DNA from: Halotia branconii CENA392
GTDB lineage: Bacteria > Cyanobacteriota > Cyanobacteriia > Cyanobacteriales > Nostocaceae
DNA: 64,000 nucleotides
Assembly: GCF_029953635.1 (NCBI RefSeq)
Contig: NZ_CP124543.1
Location: 4,195,455-4,259,454 of the forward strand
Direction of reading: 5' to 3'
Positions 28,763 to 39,013 of the stretch are shown piece by piece. The notes beneath the pieces were generated by a model. That model made no database searches, was not told the DNA's origin, and saw nothing but the letters and a program-made list of their open reading frames with translations. Position 1 is the stretch's first letter. Each line of letters begins with the position of its first letter. The position numbers and the translations under genes were made by a program.

Positions 28763-30553
28763 ATGACGCTCCCAATTCGTAACGTCGCCATTATTGCCCA
28801 CGTTGATCACGGCAAAACCACCTTGGTTGATGCACTCCTCAAACAATCCGGCATTTTCCGTGAAGGTGAAGACGTTCCGGATTGTGTCATGGATTCCAAC
28901 GCCCTGGAACGAGAACGGGGTATTACTATCCTGTCCAAAAATACAGCGGTTCGCTACAAAGACACGCTAATTAATATTGTCGATACTCCTGGACACGCCG
29001 ACTTTGGCGGTGAAGTTGAACGGGTACTCGGCATGGTTGACGGATGTCTTTTGATTGTCGATGCCAACGAAGGCCCCATGCCCCAAACGCGCTTTGTACT
29101 GAAAAAAGCTTTGGAAAAAGGGCTGCGTCCCATCGTTGTCATCAACAAAATTGATCGTGCCCAAGCTGACCCCCACGTTGCTGTTGATAAAGTATTAGAT
29201 CTGTTCTTGGAATTAGGGGCAGATGAAGACCAGTGCGACTTTACCTATCTGTTTGCTTCCGGTATGGGAGGTTTCGCCAAAGATAGCATGGAAGCAGAAT
29301 CGGTAGATATGCAACCTTTGTTTAATGCGATTCTGCAACACGTTCCACCTCCTGTAGGCGACATTAATAAGCCCCTGCAATTGCAAGTCACAACTCTAGA
29401 TTATTCTGAATATCTGGGACGGATTATAATTGGCAGGATTCACAACGGCACTATCCGGGCTGGACAGCAAGCAGCTTTAGTAACAGAAGATGGCACTATT
29501 GTCAAAGGTAAAATTAGCAAATTAATGGGTTTTGAAGGGCTGAAGCGGGTAGATATGGAAGAAGCTACCGCTGGTTATATTGTGGCCGTTGCTGGTTTCG
29601 CCGATGCTTATATTGGGGAAACAATTACTGACCCCAACGAACCCCAAGCTTTACCATTAATTAAAGTAGATGAACCAACCTTACAAATGACCTTCTGGGT
29701 GAATGATTCACCTTTTGCTGGTCAAGAAGGTAAATTGGTGACATCAAGACAAGTACGCGATCGCCTGTTCCGTGAACTAGAAACCAACGTTGCTTTGCGT
29801 GTCGAAGAGACCGATTCTCCCGATAAATTCTTAGTTTCCGGTCGTGGCGAACTGCACTTGGGTATTTTAATCGAAACCATGCGCCGAGAAGGTTTTGAGT
29901 TTCAAGTATCTCAGCCTCAAGTAATTTACCGTGAAATCAACGGTCAACCTTGCGAACCTTACGAACTTTTAGTATTGGATATTCCTGCTGATGGTGTTGG
30001 TGGTTGTATTGAACGCCTGGGACAACGCAAAGGCGAAATGCAAGATATGCAACCAGGTAGTGGCGATCGCACCCAACTAGAGTTTGTCATTCCCGCCCGT
30101 GGTTTGATTGGTTTCCGGGGTGAATTTATGCGAATGACTCGTGGTGAAGGCATCATGAATCACAGTTTCCTTGATTACCGTTCACTTTCTGGTGATATTG
30201 AAGCCCGAAATAAAGGTGTATTAATTGCCTTTGAAGAAGGAGTTTCTACTTTCTACGCCATGAAGAACGCAGAAGATAGAGGTTCATTCTTTATTACTCC
30301 AGGCACTAAGGTTTACAAAGGCATGATTGTGGGAGAACACAATCGTCCCCAAGATTTAGAGTTGAATGTCTGTAAAACCAAGCAATTGACCAACCACCGC
30401 GCCTCTGGTGGTGAAGAATTGGTACAGTTGCAAGCACCAACAGATATGAGCCTAGAGCGTGCTTTAGAATACATCGGTCCCGATGAATTAGTGGAAGTTA
30501 CACCCCAATCGATTCGCCTGCGGAAGATGTCGAAGAAGTTGGCGAAACGTTAA
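28763..30553 (+). CDS. typA: ribosome-associated GTPase TypA/BipA
   Basis: The 596-residue translational GTPase has G1 '[10 protein letters not shown]' (residue 12), G3 '[14 protein letters not shown]' and G4 'NKID' in '[12 protein letters not shown]'. Domain II, the EF-G-like domains III and V and the BipA-specific C-terminal domain follow ('[23 protein letters not shown]', then 'IRLRKM'). TypA binds the ribosome and supports assembly and stress growth. The gene looks intact and has its own terminator at 30577. Its last 421 bp are present a second time at 34754-35173, which makes the 3' end a likely recombination point. Confidence 0.97.
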   Translation: MTLPIRNVAIIAHVDHGKTTLVDALLKQSGIFREGEDVPDCVMDSNALERERGITILSKNTAVRYKDTLINIVDTPGHADFGGEVERVLGMVDGCLLIVDANEGPMPQTRFVLKKALEKGLRPIVVINKIDRAQADPHVAVDKVLDLFLELGADEDQCDFTYLFASGMGGFAKDSMEAESVDMQPLFNAILQHVPPPVGDINKPLQLQVTTLDYSEYLGRIIIGRIHNGTIRAGQQAALVTEDGTIVKGKISKLMGFEGLKRVDMEEATAGYIVAVAGFADAYIGETITDPNEPQALPLIKVDEPTLQMTFWVNDSPFAGQEGKLVTSRQVRDRLFRELETNVALRVEETDSPDKFLVSGRGELHLGILIETMRREGFEFQVSQPQVIYREINGQPCEPYELLVLDIPADGVGGCIERLGQRKGEMQDMQPGSGDRTQLEFVIPARGLIGFRGEFMRMTRGEGIMNHSFLDYRSLSGDIEARNKGVLIAFEEGVSTFYAMKNAEDRGSFFITPGTKVYKGMIVGEHNRPQDLELNVCKTKQLTNHRASGGEELVQLQAPTDMSLERALEYIGPDELVEVTPQSIRLRKMSKKLAKR

Positions 30554-30576
30554 GTAAAATTTTTTAATTAATTTAT

Positions 30577-30604
30577 AAAGCCCGCATTAGCGGGCTTTTT
30601 CTTT
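30577..30604 (+). terminator. intrinsic terminator of typA
   Basis: A perfect AAAGCCCGC / GCGGGCTTT stem with ATTA loop is followed by TTTTTCTTTT. A close relative of the same hairpin follows the truncated second copy at 35224. Confidence 0.9.
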
Positions 30605-30725
30605 TGTAAGTTTCTTGAGTAAGAAGTTACCGTTTATACAATTTAGTGAAGCTAATAAGCTCATAGTAACAAACTGATTAAAATTGAGGCTATACTGACT
30701 CATTACAGTCTTTTTAGTAAGAAAA

Positions 30726-31352
30726 ATGGCAAACAAAGGAGGGCGCGGGCGCATCCGTGTATTTTTCGCAGAGGTTGAGGACGATGATGAAACTATTCAA
30801 GAAGGTTTACAGGCAATTAACGTAGCAGCTAACAAAATTTTTCAGTCTCCTCCGAAAACGATAAAGGTTTTATCAGCTTCTGCGGTTCCTAGTGATGAAG
30901 ATGAGCTTGTCGAAGAGCTTGACACAGAAGACGAAGAGGAAGATGTGAGTGTTGCAAGTGTTTCTACAAACTCGAAACAGAAGAAGAGTTCGTACAAGCC
31001 TCCCACAATGACAATTGTCAAAGATTTAAACCTACGACCAGAAGGCGAGCCTTCATTTCGGGACTTCCATTCTCAGAAAAATCCTAAAACTCAAGAAGAA
31101 GCTATTACTGTAGCAGTTTATTACTTGAAACGAGTCCTAGAGCTAGACAAGATAACTCCAAACCATGTTTTTACATGCTTTAAGGATGTCGGACTACGGA
31201 CACCAAAGAATATGCCTCAAAGAATTCGAGAGACTGCGACGAGGAAAGGATGGGTTGATACCTCGGAGCGAAGCAACATTAAAATTACCAACCACGGTGA
31301 GAATTTGGTTGACCATGACTTACCTGCTGCCAAAGGAAAAAAAGATTCGTGA
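30726..31352 (+). CDS. unrecognised protein of an accessory two-gene module (gene 1, 208 aa)
   Basis: I do not recognise the family. Residues 1-40 (IRVFFAEVEDDDETIQEGLQAI) look like a small alpha/beta or helical domain. Residues 60-75 are very acidic (DEDELVEELDTEDEEED), then a low-complexity linker. Residues 118-200 have a winged-helix-like pattern ('TQEEAITVAVYYLKRVLEL', then 'PQRIRETATRKGWVDTSERSNIKITNHGENLV'), suggesting nucleic-acid or partner binding. The stop is 8 bp before the next gene, so the two are one transcription unit. It is the first gene after typA in the segment bracketed by the typA 3' duplication. Confidence 0.6.
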   Translation: MANKGGRGRIRVFFAEVEDDDETIQEGLQAINVAANKIFQSPPKTIKVLSASAVPSDEDELVEELDTEDEEEDVSVASVSTNSKQKKSSYKPPTMTIVKDLNLRPEGEPSFRDFHSQKNPKTQEEAITVAVYYLKRVLELDKITPNHVFTCFKDVGLRTPKNMPQRIRETATRKGWVDTSERSNIKITNHGENLVDHDLPAAKGKKDS

Positions 31353-31360
31353 GATTGTAG

Positions 31361-32656
<1,296 letters not shown>

Positions 32657-32668
32657 AAGTTGAGGTGC

Positions 32669-32908
32669 ATGGATTATAAATGTGAGTATTGTGAAGGAAC
32701 CGTTCAACCCCCAACTGTCAAGCGTGAGGCGTTTAAACATAGAGATGGATTCGTCATCCTTGAAGATGTAACGATTGGTGTTTGTGATACTTGCGGCAAT
32801 CGTTACTATTCAGCAGATATTCTTCATGCAGTTCATGCTGTTGCAACTGGAGCAAAACCTCCTGAAAGAACCGAACAAATTCCAGTTACTGATCTAGAAT
32901 CAGCATAA
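32669..32908 (+). CDS. YgiT-type zinc-finger protein
   Basis: The 79-residue protein has 'CEYC' (residues 4-7) and 'CDTCG' (about residue 41), the two CxxC pairs of the MqsA/YgiT-type zinc domain, with the family motif 'CDTCGNRYYSADI'. It lacks the HTH domain of full MqsA. In cyanobacteria this gene usually sits beside a DUF4258 toxin gene; none is seen here. Instead it follows the BrnA-like gene by 12 bp, so it may be an orphan or part of a combined cassette. Confidence 0.8.
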   Translation: MDYKCEYCEGTVQPPTVKREAFKHRDGFVILEDVTIGVCDTCGNRYYSADILHAVHAVATGAKPPERTEQIPVTDLESA

Positions 32909-32974
32909 TTGACGCGCTAGCCAGCAGCATTATTACAAAAAGCGATCGCCCTGGACTGAAAAAGGATTATTCTC

Positions 32975-33235
32975 ATGACTATTCGTGAAACTGCGATCGC
33001 AAAATTGCAGCAACTTTCCGAACCACTTCTACAAGAAGTGACCGACTTCATTGATTTTGTGATGCACAAACATCAAGTTAAAACTGCTGACAGTCAGCCT
33101 GATGAACTACTTGTGGAAAAATGGTCACAATGGTTTGAGGCTGTGGATTCCTTAGAGGTATCTCCACCTGAAGCAGTCAGTAACTATCAGCAACTCCTAC
33201 TCAACAAATATCGGCAACAAGGGCTAGAGCTATGA
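32975..33235 (+). CDS. VapB-type antitoxin (DUF2281-like)
   Basis: The 86-residue protein begins MTIRETAIAKLQQLSEPLLQEVTDFIDFV, the typical start of DUF2281 antitoxins, which bind PIN-domain toxins. It overlaps the PIN toxin gene by 4 nt (ATGA), a sign of translational coupling. Its start region and the first residues recur, with one substitution, at 33953-33996. The C-terminal part should bind the toxin. Confidence 0.8.
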   Translation: MTIRETAIAKLQQLSEPLLQEVTDFIDFVMHKHQVKTADSQPDELLVEKWSQWFEAVDSLEVSPPEAVSNYQQLLLNKYRQQGLEL

Positions 33236-33642
33236 TCCTGTGCGATGCAGGAGTCTTATTGTGTTTAGTTGATCGCACTCAGCCTCAGCACAATGCTTAT
33301 AAAATCGCAGTGATGCGTTTGGCAAAGCCTCTGGTCACAACCTGGTCATGCCTGACAGAAGCCATGTATCTTGCCCTGCATCGTGGCAGCTGGCAAATGC
33401 AAAAACAGTTGGGGCAGCTTCTTTTAGATAAACTGTTGACCATTTACGAGATTCAGGAAAGTGATTACAGCCGTTTGTTGGCGCTGATGGAACAATACCG
33501 CGATTGCCCAATGGATTTAGCAGATGCAACGTTGGTTTTGACGGCTGAAAAGACAGGGTATCGTCAAATTCTCACTCTCGATTCTGATTTCTTATTTTAT
33601 CGAATTGGTCATCAAGACACCTTTGAAATTATTTCAGTCTGA
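33232..33642 (+). CDS. PIN-domain toxin (VapC-like)
   Basis: The 136-residue protein starts MILCDAGVLLCLVDRTQPQH, with the first PIN-domain Asp at residue 5. The others are a Glu in 'SCLTEAMYLAL' (about residue 43), Asp in 'CPMDLADATLV' (about 95) and Asp in 'LTLDSDFLFYR' (about 117), so the four-acid active site is complete. PIN toxins cleave RNA, often tRNA. It is translationally coupled to the antitoxin before it. Confidence 0.88.
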   Translation: MILCDAGVLLCLVDRTQPQHNAYKIAVMRLAKPLVTTWSCLTEAMYLALHRGSWQMQKQLGQLLLDKLLTIYEIQESDYSRLLALMEQYRDCPMDLADATLVLTAEKTGYRQILTLDSDFLFYRIGHQDTFEIISV

Positions 33643-34131
33643 AGCAATGAGTAACCAAATCACAATTTAGATGAGGTTTAGCAACGCTAGGATGGATGTC
33701 TGTTTGAATGACCTGCTCGTAGATGTAGCCCGTCGTGGAAATTCCTAGCCAACAGGTATTCTTAGAGAAAGCGATCGCCAAACCCTAGCTTTTGCTCAAT
33801 AGCCTGAAAATGAAATGGAAGATGAAGAAAGAAATGCTGTTATTGGCTTACACAGACGATGGAATCTTCTGTATTCAGTGAAGTTACTCAAAAATAGTTC
33901 AATTGCGATCGCCCTTGGCCTAAATTTAGTCAAATTTTTGAGTAAAAATGAAGAGACTGAAAAAGGATTATTCTCATGACTATTCGTGAAATTGCGTAGG
34001 TGTAGCCCGTCGTAGACATCGCCATTTATCAGCATAGATTTGACGCAATGGAGTAAATCATATAAGGAAAGGAGCGATCAAAAACAAATCAATTATTTTT
34101 AAAGCGTATAATAGTTGTGCTGGCAAAGAGT
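33643..34131. other. 489-bp decayed spacer with antitoxin gene debris
   Basis: There is no intact gene. The segment 33953-33996 repeats the start of the antitoxin at 32953-32996 (AAAAAGGATTATTCTCATGA and on) almost exactly. It reads MTIREIA and then a stop, so it is a truncated duplicate. Two GTAGCCCGTCGT interspersed-repeat modules lie at about 33726 and 34002. A GGTATTCTTAGAGAAAGCGA segment (about 33752-33771) resembles one near 38708. Confidence 0.65.
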
Positions 34132-34749
34132 ATGTCACAATTCAGGCAGGGATTGCTAGAGGTGAACGCGATGCCCCCACTACTCGACCGAACTACCGAC
34201 CAACGCATTGTCCATTATGGGACGTGGGAACAGTTCAAGTTCATCCAAAAAGGTTTTGACGGTTCTCCTGGTGTGCGGCTGTTTTACTATGACGATACAA
34301 TCGAGATTCTCATGCCAGGACGCGAACATGAAATTTTTGCCAGTATCATCGGTTATTTAGTGACAACCTTTCTCGTCGAAAAAGGCATTTTCTTTCAGCC
34401 AACTCGATCAATGACTCAGGAAAAAGAAGGGGTTGTCTCGGTTCAAGCGGACGAGTCCTACTGCATTGGCAGCGCTAAACCGATTCCAGATTTGTCCATC
34501 GAAGTCGTTTTTACCAGTGGTAGTACCAGCAAGTTAGAGCGCTATAAAGCTTTGGGAGTACTGGAAGTCTGGTTTTGGGAAGATGGGCTATTAACGCTCT
34601 ATCATCTGCATGGCGGTAGCTATGAACGTGTCGAGCGCAGCCAACTGTCCGGACTCAATGATCTCAATTTGGATTTACTGAGACGCTACATTTTGATGGC
34701 TGAGACTGATGCTGGAGAAGCTATTATAGCATTTCGTCGAGAGATTTAA
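34132..34749 (+). CDS. Uma2-family (DUF820) putative endonuclease
   Basis: The protein has about 205 residues (ATG 34132; a GTG at 34117 adds five). The family hallmarks are 'EILMPGREHEIFASIIG' and 'PDLSIEVVFTSGSTSKLERYKALGVLEVWFWEDG'. The second holds the PD-(D/E)xK-like Asp, Glu and Lys. Uma2 proteins are very frequent in cyanobacteria, often in mobile or variable loci, and their targets are unknown. The gene ends 4 bp before the truncated typA copy and so marks the right edge of the island. Confidence 0.8.
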   Translation: MSQFRQGLLEVNAMPPLLDRTTDQRIVHYGTWEQFKFIQKGFDGSPGVRLFYYDDTIEILMPGREHEIFASIIGYLVTTFLVEKGIFFQPTRSMTQEKEGVVSVQADESYCIGSAKPIPDLSIEVVFTSGSTSKLERYKALGVLEVWFWEDGLLTLYHLHGGSYERVERSQLSGLNDLNLDLLRRYILMAETDAGEAIIAFRREI

Positions 34750-34753
34750 GCGG

Positions 34754-35173
34754 ATGACTCGTGGTGAAGGCATCATGAATCACAGTTTCCTCGATTACCG
34801 TTCACTTTCTGGTGATATTGAAGCCCGAAATAAAGGTGTGTTAATTGCCTTTGAAGAAGGTGTTTCTACTTTCTACGCCATGAATAACGCAGAAGATAGA
34901 GGTTCATTCTTTATTACCCCAGGCACTAAGGTTTACAAAGGGATGATTGTGGGAGAACACAATCGTCCCCAAGATTTAGAACTAAATGTCTGCAAGACCA
35001 AGCAATTGACCAACCACCGCGACTCTGGTGGTGATGAATTAGTACAGTTGCAAGCACCAACAGATATGAGCCTAGAGCGTGCTTTGGAATACATCGACCC
35101 CGATGAATTGGTGGAAGTTACACCCCAATCTATTCGCCTGCGGAAGATGTCGAAGAAGTTAGCAAAACGGTAA
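34754..35173 (+). pseudogene. 5'-truncated second copy of the typA 3' end
   Basis: The 139 codons correspond to TypA residues 458-596. Compared by eye with 30133-30553 there are 22 base differences in 420, and only four amino-acid changes (K to N, A to D, E to D, G to D); most changes are in third positions. The copy starts at an internal Met codon with no clear ribosome-binding site, four bases after the Uma2 stop, so it is unlikely to be a functional GTPase (domains I-III are missing). It keeps its own terminator hairpin at 35224. Confidence 0.92.
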
Positions 35174-35223
35174 TTCGCGGCGGTGGATTTTATTTATCCA
35201 TTTAGTTAATAACATGATAAAAT

Positions 35224-35250
35224 AAAGCCTGCATCAGCAGGCTTTTTACT
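35224..35250 (+). terminator. terminator of the truncated typA copy
   Basis: AAAGCCTGC / GCAGGCTTT stem with ATCA loop and a T-run. It differs from the typA terminator at 30577 by compensatory changes (C-G to T-A pairs), so the stem has been conserved. Confidence 0.85.
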
Positions 35251-35370
35251 TCTATTAGTGCTGTAATAGTTAAATCTAGCACTCACTATACGCTAATATA
35301 AATTAATAATCGATTTAGAGCGAATCAGTAAAATTAGATTCGCAAACACAATAGTTAGAGAGTTTTTTAT

Positions 35371-35754
35371 ATGAGCGATGGAAACCGCAATAATACTTAC
35401 AATATATATTTAGGGGCTGGTGGTAACTTTAACAATTCTATTTCTATTGAAGGTAATTATTTACAAGTACACGGTAATTACACAAGTATTAGTCAGGATT
35501 TATATCAAGCTACTACACAGATACAAGAGTTATTGCATCAACTAGAAAATCAAGGCTATAGTCGCCAAGATGCTCAACAGAAGGTAGCTAAAGACTGGGT
35601 AAATGAAGTTAAAAAGAATCCCACAACTAAAGGTAAGCTTGTTAAATTAGGGCAATCAATACATGATGCTGCTGCAAGTGCTGTCATAGGAGAAGCTACA
35701 CTAAATGTGATTAAATTAGTTTTTGCTTCATTAAATATTCCTTTGCCATTTTAA
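35371..35754 (+). CDS. hypothetical protein with an uncharacterised beta/helix module, 127 aa
   Basis: Residues 1-42 are rich in G, N, Y and I, with strand-like repeats ('GGNFNNSISIEGNYLQVHGNYTSISQD'). Residues 43-110 are helical ('ATTQIQELLHQLENQGYSRQDAQQKVAKDWV', then 'NPTTKGKLVKLGQSI'). The same order of elements occurs in the following gene ('GNYNENINVNGDHIEIHGDVININQ' then 'IRELITELQNQGYSEEEAKTEIATELAEEARKKPKVRKKL'). The two therefore share a module found in cyanobacterial multidomain proteins, whose function I do not know. The last 17 residues are hydrophobic. Confidence 0.6.
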   Translation: MSDGNRNNTYNIYLGAGGNFNNSISIEGNYLQVHGNYTSISQDLYQATTQIQELLHQLENQGYSRQDAQQKVAKDWVNEVKKNPTTKGKLVKLGQSIHDAAASAVIGEATLNVIKLVFASLNIPLPF

Positions 35755-36578
35755 AATGTCAACTATTTCGATGCCATAAAGCGCTATTCAAAAGTTGAAA
35801 TATGAAAATCCCAATAAAGCAAATATGCAGAGAGTTTTATCTTCTGAGCAATCGGCTTTCGTTGGTAGAGAAGTTAATATACTGTTCGTTTGGCATAGTT
35901 TTAATTAGGGCTATATACCTAACTATTATTAATTTATGGCAAACAATTATTACTAGTATTATAGCCAAATCTCAAATAATTTATGCTATTTTTTTAGGCA
36001 TAATTGTATTTGGATTAGGTTTTTATTTATATATTTCAATAGTTAAATATAAACAAAACAGACTAGAAGGAAGTTCACTAGATGATGATATAAATGAGCC
36101 TCGCAATATCTATCCAGAAGGTAATTATAACGAAAATATAAATGTTAATGGTGATCACATTGAGATACATGGAGATGTTATTAACATCAATCAAAATTTT
36201 TCAGAAGTTGCACAAGAAATTCGTGAGTTAATAACTGAACTGCAAAATCAGGGTTATAGTGAAGAAGAGGCGAAGACGGAAATTGCAACTGAATTAGCAG
36301 AAGAAGCCCGTAAAAAGCCCAAGGTTAGAAAAAAGCTTTTTATGTGGAAAAAATCCTTTAGTACTAATACTAAGAGAACTAATGATGAAAACGAGATAGC
36401 AAGAGAAGTTGTTACTAGTGCTACAGTCTATAGTCATACTTCTTCTAAAGATTTCACTGAAGTAGTTTCCGGTTGTTATCAGAAATTAGATGAATTACTT
36501 AAAGCTAGGAAATGGGAGGAGGCTGGGGACTTCCAAGAAATAAATTAATCAGCAAAAATCATAAGTTAATCTTTAAGA

Positions 36579-36597
36579 GATAATGATAATCATTCTG
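36579..36597 (+). promoter_or_regulatory. Fur-box-like palindrome near the left end of the ISAzo13 element
   Basis: GATAATGATAATCATTCTG matches the Fur consensus GATAATGATAATCATTATC at 17 of 19 positions by eye. It is 54 bp inside the element and next to the hairpin at 36601. Whether a Fur protein binds is unknown. Confidence 0.4.
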
Positions 36598-36600
36598 AAA

Positions 36601-36639
36601 GGGTAAGAGGTGGTTGCCGTCGGCAACCACCTCTTACCC
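36601..36639. other. 18-bp perfect hairpin near the left end of the ISAzo13 element
   Basis: GGGTAAGAGGTGGTTGCC pairs perfectly with its complement across a 3-nt loop. It lies 107 bp beyond the transposase stop, so it might block transcription in or out of the element; it has no T-run of a normal terminator. Confidence 0.8.
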
Positions 36640-36745
36640 CCTCAAACACAGAAGGAAAAGTCTGCATCTGCACTCTGTAAATAATTTCAGTGCAATATCA
36701 TAATTAATATTCATGTTTTTAGATTTAAAAACTGAAGAGTGAAAA

Positions 36746-37493
36746 TTAAGTGCTGCCACAACAAATATCAACAAACCATTTGCCTAAATCGGGAAATTTT
36801 TCATGTTCCGAGTTAGTGAGTCTTTCTATTTGTTTTTCAACAGCAGACATAGCCTCCTTAGTAAGAGTAACCCCAGTTTCATAAGTTTGAGTCACTAACT
36901 TAACCACAGGATTCTTACCTTTCCACGTCATGTTTTGAGCAAATTTTAAAGCGGTTGCAACTTCATCTAAAATACTGCCATTCCAAGAATTTTCTAATAT
37001 CCCCCATACTCGCTCGATGGGATTATATTTGCTGTGATAGGGTGGATAGTAGGCTAAACGTATATTCAGTTGATATTCATGAACAAACTCAACGATACGT
37101 TTCATAAACTGGGTACGTCTAGAATTATTATCTGTCCCATTATCCTGGTTAATAATCAGGGTTTTTATTGAGGAAAATCGCCAACTCTCACTCTTCCAAA
37201 AATCTTCTAGAACGTCTACAATAAAATCACTCGTTACATTAGACTCTGTAAAGTATAAAAATAGTTCGTCTAATTCTGGAAGGAAGATGCCGTAAGGAGT
37301 TACGGTAGTTTTTGGATGAAAATTATGGTCTTCTGTTTCTGTGACAACTCGGTTTTTACCTCCTCTGTCAAAGTAGCCAATATCTACACGGGCTTTGGCA
37401 TCCAGACTGAGACGTAAGATACTTGGATCATCCAGGGCGGATTGATTAACTATTGCTAATTGTTCAAAGATTGCGTCTGTTTCTGGAATTTTT
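36746..37493 (-). CDS. ISAzo13-family transposase, downstream frame (catalytic part)
   Basis: This frame is open from just after the A8 run near 37490 to the stop at 36746, though it has no start codon near its beginning. It contains the D, D, E catalytic residues: 'LSLDAKARVDIG', 'IINQDNGTDNN' and 'YNPIERVWGILE'. The frame before it (37456-38100) carries the DNA-binding part and differs by one base. Together they make one normal-length transposase of roughly 460 residues. So translation needs a -1 frameshift at the A-run, or the element is a frameshift mutant. Confidence 0.8.
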
Positions 37494-38100
37494 TTTGAGG
37501 TAAAACTTTTGCTACTCGCTTGAGTCTATAACCTAAATCATTCAATTTAACTCTCATTGTTTCTTCAGTAGGTAACTGTTCATCCGTATAACCAAATTTA
37601 TCAATTAATAGCTTTCTGACCTGACTAGCAGTTAGGCGTGTATACAGCCTTTGGCTTTTAAAACTTGGATCTGTTTGGCTTTGGAAATCAACTAATTTTT
37701 TGATATCTTCTAACAGGTTTGGTAAATGCTCTTCTACTTTCCATCTACCCCTAGCTGAATAATTATCTATACAACTAATCCCACTGGTTAGTTCTTTAAT
37801 TCCTTTACGAATAGTATTTCTATCCCAGCCCAATTCTTTTTGAGCCAGTAATTGTCCTCCGTAACCTAATTCCATGACAATTTGTGCTTGAAAACGCCGC
37901 CTTGCTGCACCTTTGAGTTGGTTTGCTGTTTCCTTGAATACTTTTTTGACTGAATCAGTTAATTCGAGCAACACTCCTGTCCACCCACAAAATTCCCTCC
38001 AAATTGAATTTACTACGAATAGGGGGGAAGGAGAAGCAGCCTGCGGCTGCTTCTCCTTCCCCCCCCCCTTAGAATGATTATCATTATTATAATTGGTCAT
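37456..38100 (-). CDS. ISAzo13-family transposase, upstream frame (N-terminal part)
   Basis: The core starts at 'LTDSVKKVFKETANQLKGAARRRFQAQIV' and includes 'QKELGWDRNTIRKGIKEL' (HTH) and 'LPTEETMRVKLNDLGYRLKRVAKVLPQKK', typical of this family. The annotated ATG at 38100 lies in the palindrome and hairpin region, and the translation there is low in complexity (GGGKEKQPQAASPSP). A GTG/TTG start near 37975, just before 'LLELTDSVKK', is more like other family members. The frame ends shortly after the A8 run. Confidence 0.75.
   Translation of the reverse strand: MTNYNNDNHSKGGGKEKQPQAASPSPLFVVNSIWREFCGWTGVLLELTDSVKKVFKETANQLKGAARRRFQAQIVMELGYGGQLLAQKELGWDRNTIRKGIKELTSGISCIDNYSARGRWKVEEHLPNLLEDIKKLVDFQSQTDPSFKSQRLYTRLTASQVRKLLIDKFGYTDEQLPTEETMRVKLNDLGYRLKRVAKVLPQKKFQKQTQSLNN
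38022..38064. other. 20-bp perfect hairpin near the right end of the ISAzo13 element
   Basis: GGGGGGAAGGAGAAGCAGCC pairs with its complement across loop TGC. It lies between the palindrome at 38071 and the probable true transposase start, so in the transposase transcript it would be a 5' leader hairpin. Confidence 0.85.
38071..38090 (-). promoter_or_regulatory. Fur-box-like palindrome upstream of the transposase
   Basis: Read on the transposase strand, ATAATGATAATCATTCT follows the same consensus as the left copy (about 16 of 19 positions). It overlaps the annotated N-terminus, which supports a downstream start codon. Function is inferred only from resemblance. Confidence 0.4.
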
Positions 38101-38556
38101 TTTATTCCTTGGAAGTCCCCTGATTTAGAAACGGCTAAAATAATCTATGTAATATCTCATAAAGAATTACCAGAAAACTCACCATACAAAACTTATTTGA
38201 CAAACAGTTTTGGCTCAGAATATATAAAAGTCCTTCCCCGAAAAGACTTAAATAATATAAATAAACTCTGGTTAAAGTATAGCAATGGACGGTTTGGATT
38301 TAGCGCTCAAAAACGTATTTGGAAACGTCTTGGAGATGGTTATAATACCACTTATAATAGCTATGAAATCCAAAAAAAATTTGGTGATGAAGTTGGCTGG
38401 CGAAAAGAAGGAAATTGGTTATACTACTCTGATATTTACTATTGGCGGACAGCACTATCGGGTCATCTTCCAATACTTTTAATGCTCAGATCAGGTAAAT
38501 CAGAAAGATGTCATATTGATTTTGAAATACTAAAAGTCCTTGTTGAGCGTATATAA

Positions 38557-39013
38557 TTGTTGCCAGTTTATTGTGTACGAAAACCTTGTTTCCTTAATAA
38601 ATGCTAACTGGACTTCATTGCTTTGAGTACGTAATTCAACATCGTTGGTTGTCGTGGCATAAATAAATTCCATAACGACGCAAGCCAAGGGCGATCGCTA
38701 GTCGGCAGGTATTCTTACAAAAAGCGATTATTAAGTTTTATACCTTGCGAAAGAGTTTAGAAAAGCTAAATATACGTATACTAATCTTATAATCTAATAA
38801 TTCAAGTATTCTAAAATTCTCTGACTCTGCGTCAGCAGCAAAGTTTTGAGGGTTTTTTGAAGAAGAATCTTTTTTCTTCTAATAAAGAATTTTGAGAAAC
38901 TGTTTAGGCTCTCTCTACGTTCTTTATTAGTCATATTTATGTCATATCTATCAAAGATACTTGGTAATAGACGGCTGTTTTAGCCCAAAGCCGCCCTGCT
39001 AGGAGCAAAATAA
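38557..39013. other. 457-bp spacer before the RND operon
   Basis: No gene is supported. On the minus strand a short frame from about 38675 (MEFIYATTTNDVELRTQSNE and on) reads like coding remnant, but I cannot name it. A GGTATTCTTACAAAAAGCGA segment near 38708 resembles 33752. The last 150 bp are AT-rich and should hold the promoter. Confidence 0.4.

Larger units (their letters stand above)
36525..38120 (-). mobile_element. ISAzo13-family insertion sequence, about 1,596 bp
   Basis: The terminal inverted repeats are 20 bp with one mismatch: GGGGACTTCCAAGAAATAAA at 36525 and its partner GGGGACTTCCAAGGAATAAA read inward from 38120. The transposase frames are on the minus strand. Target duplication is at most one or two bases (T on both sides). 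Just inside each end are an AATGATAATCATT palindrome and a strong hairpin, arranged as mirror images. The insertion site is inside the GUN4 gene. Confidence 0.88.
35802..38556 (+). pseudogene. GUN4-domain membrane protein gene interrupted by an ISAzo13-family element
   Basis: The 5' part (35802-36524, 241 codons) and the 3' part (38122-38556, 144 codons plus stop) join in frame once the element and one T are removed, giving a 385-residue protein. Two N-terminal membrane helices (about residues 25-47 and 58-81) precede the module shared with the upstream gene (about 105-185). The GUN4 domain (about 220-385) follows, with 'KWEEADLETA' across the junction, 'LPRKDLNNINKLWLKYSNGRFGFSAQKRIW' and 'VGWRKEGNWLYY'. 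GUN4 domains bind tetrapyrroles, but in such multidomain proteins the role is unclear. As found, the GUN4 domain is cut after its first helix. Confidence 0.88.
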
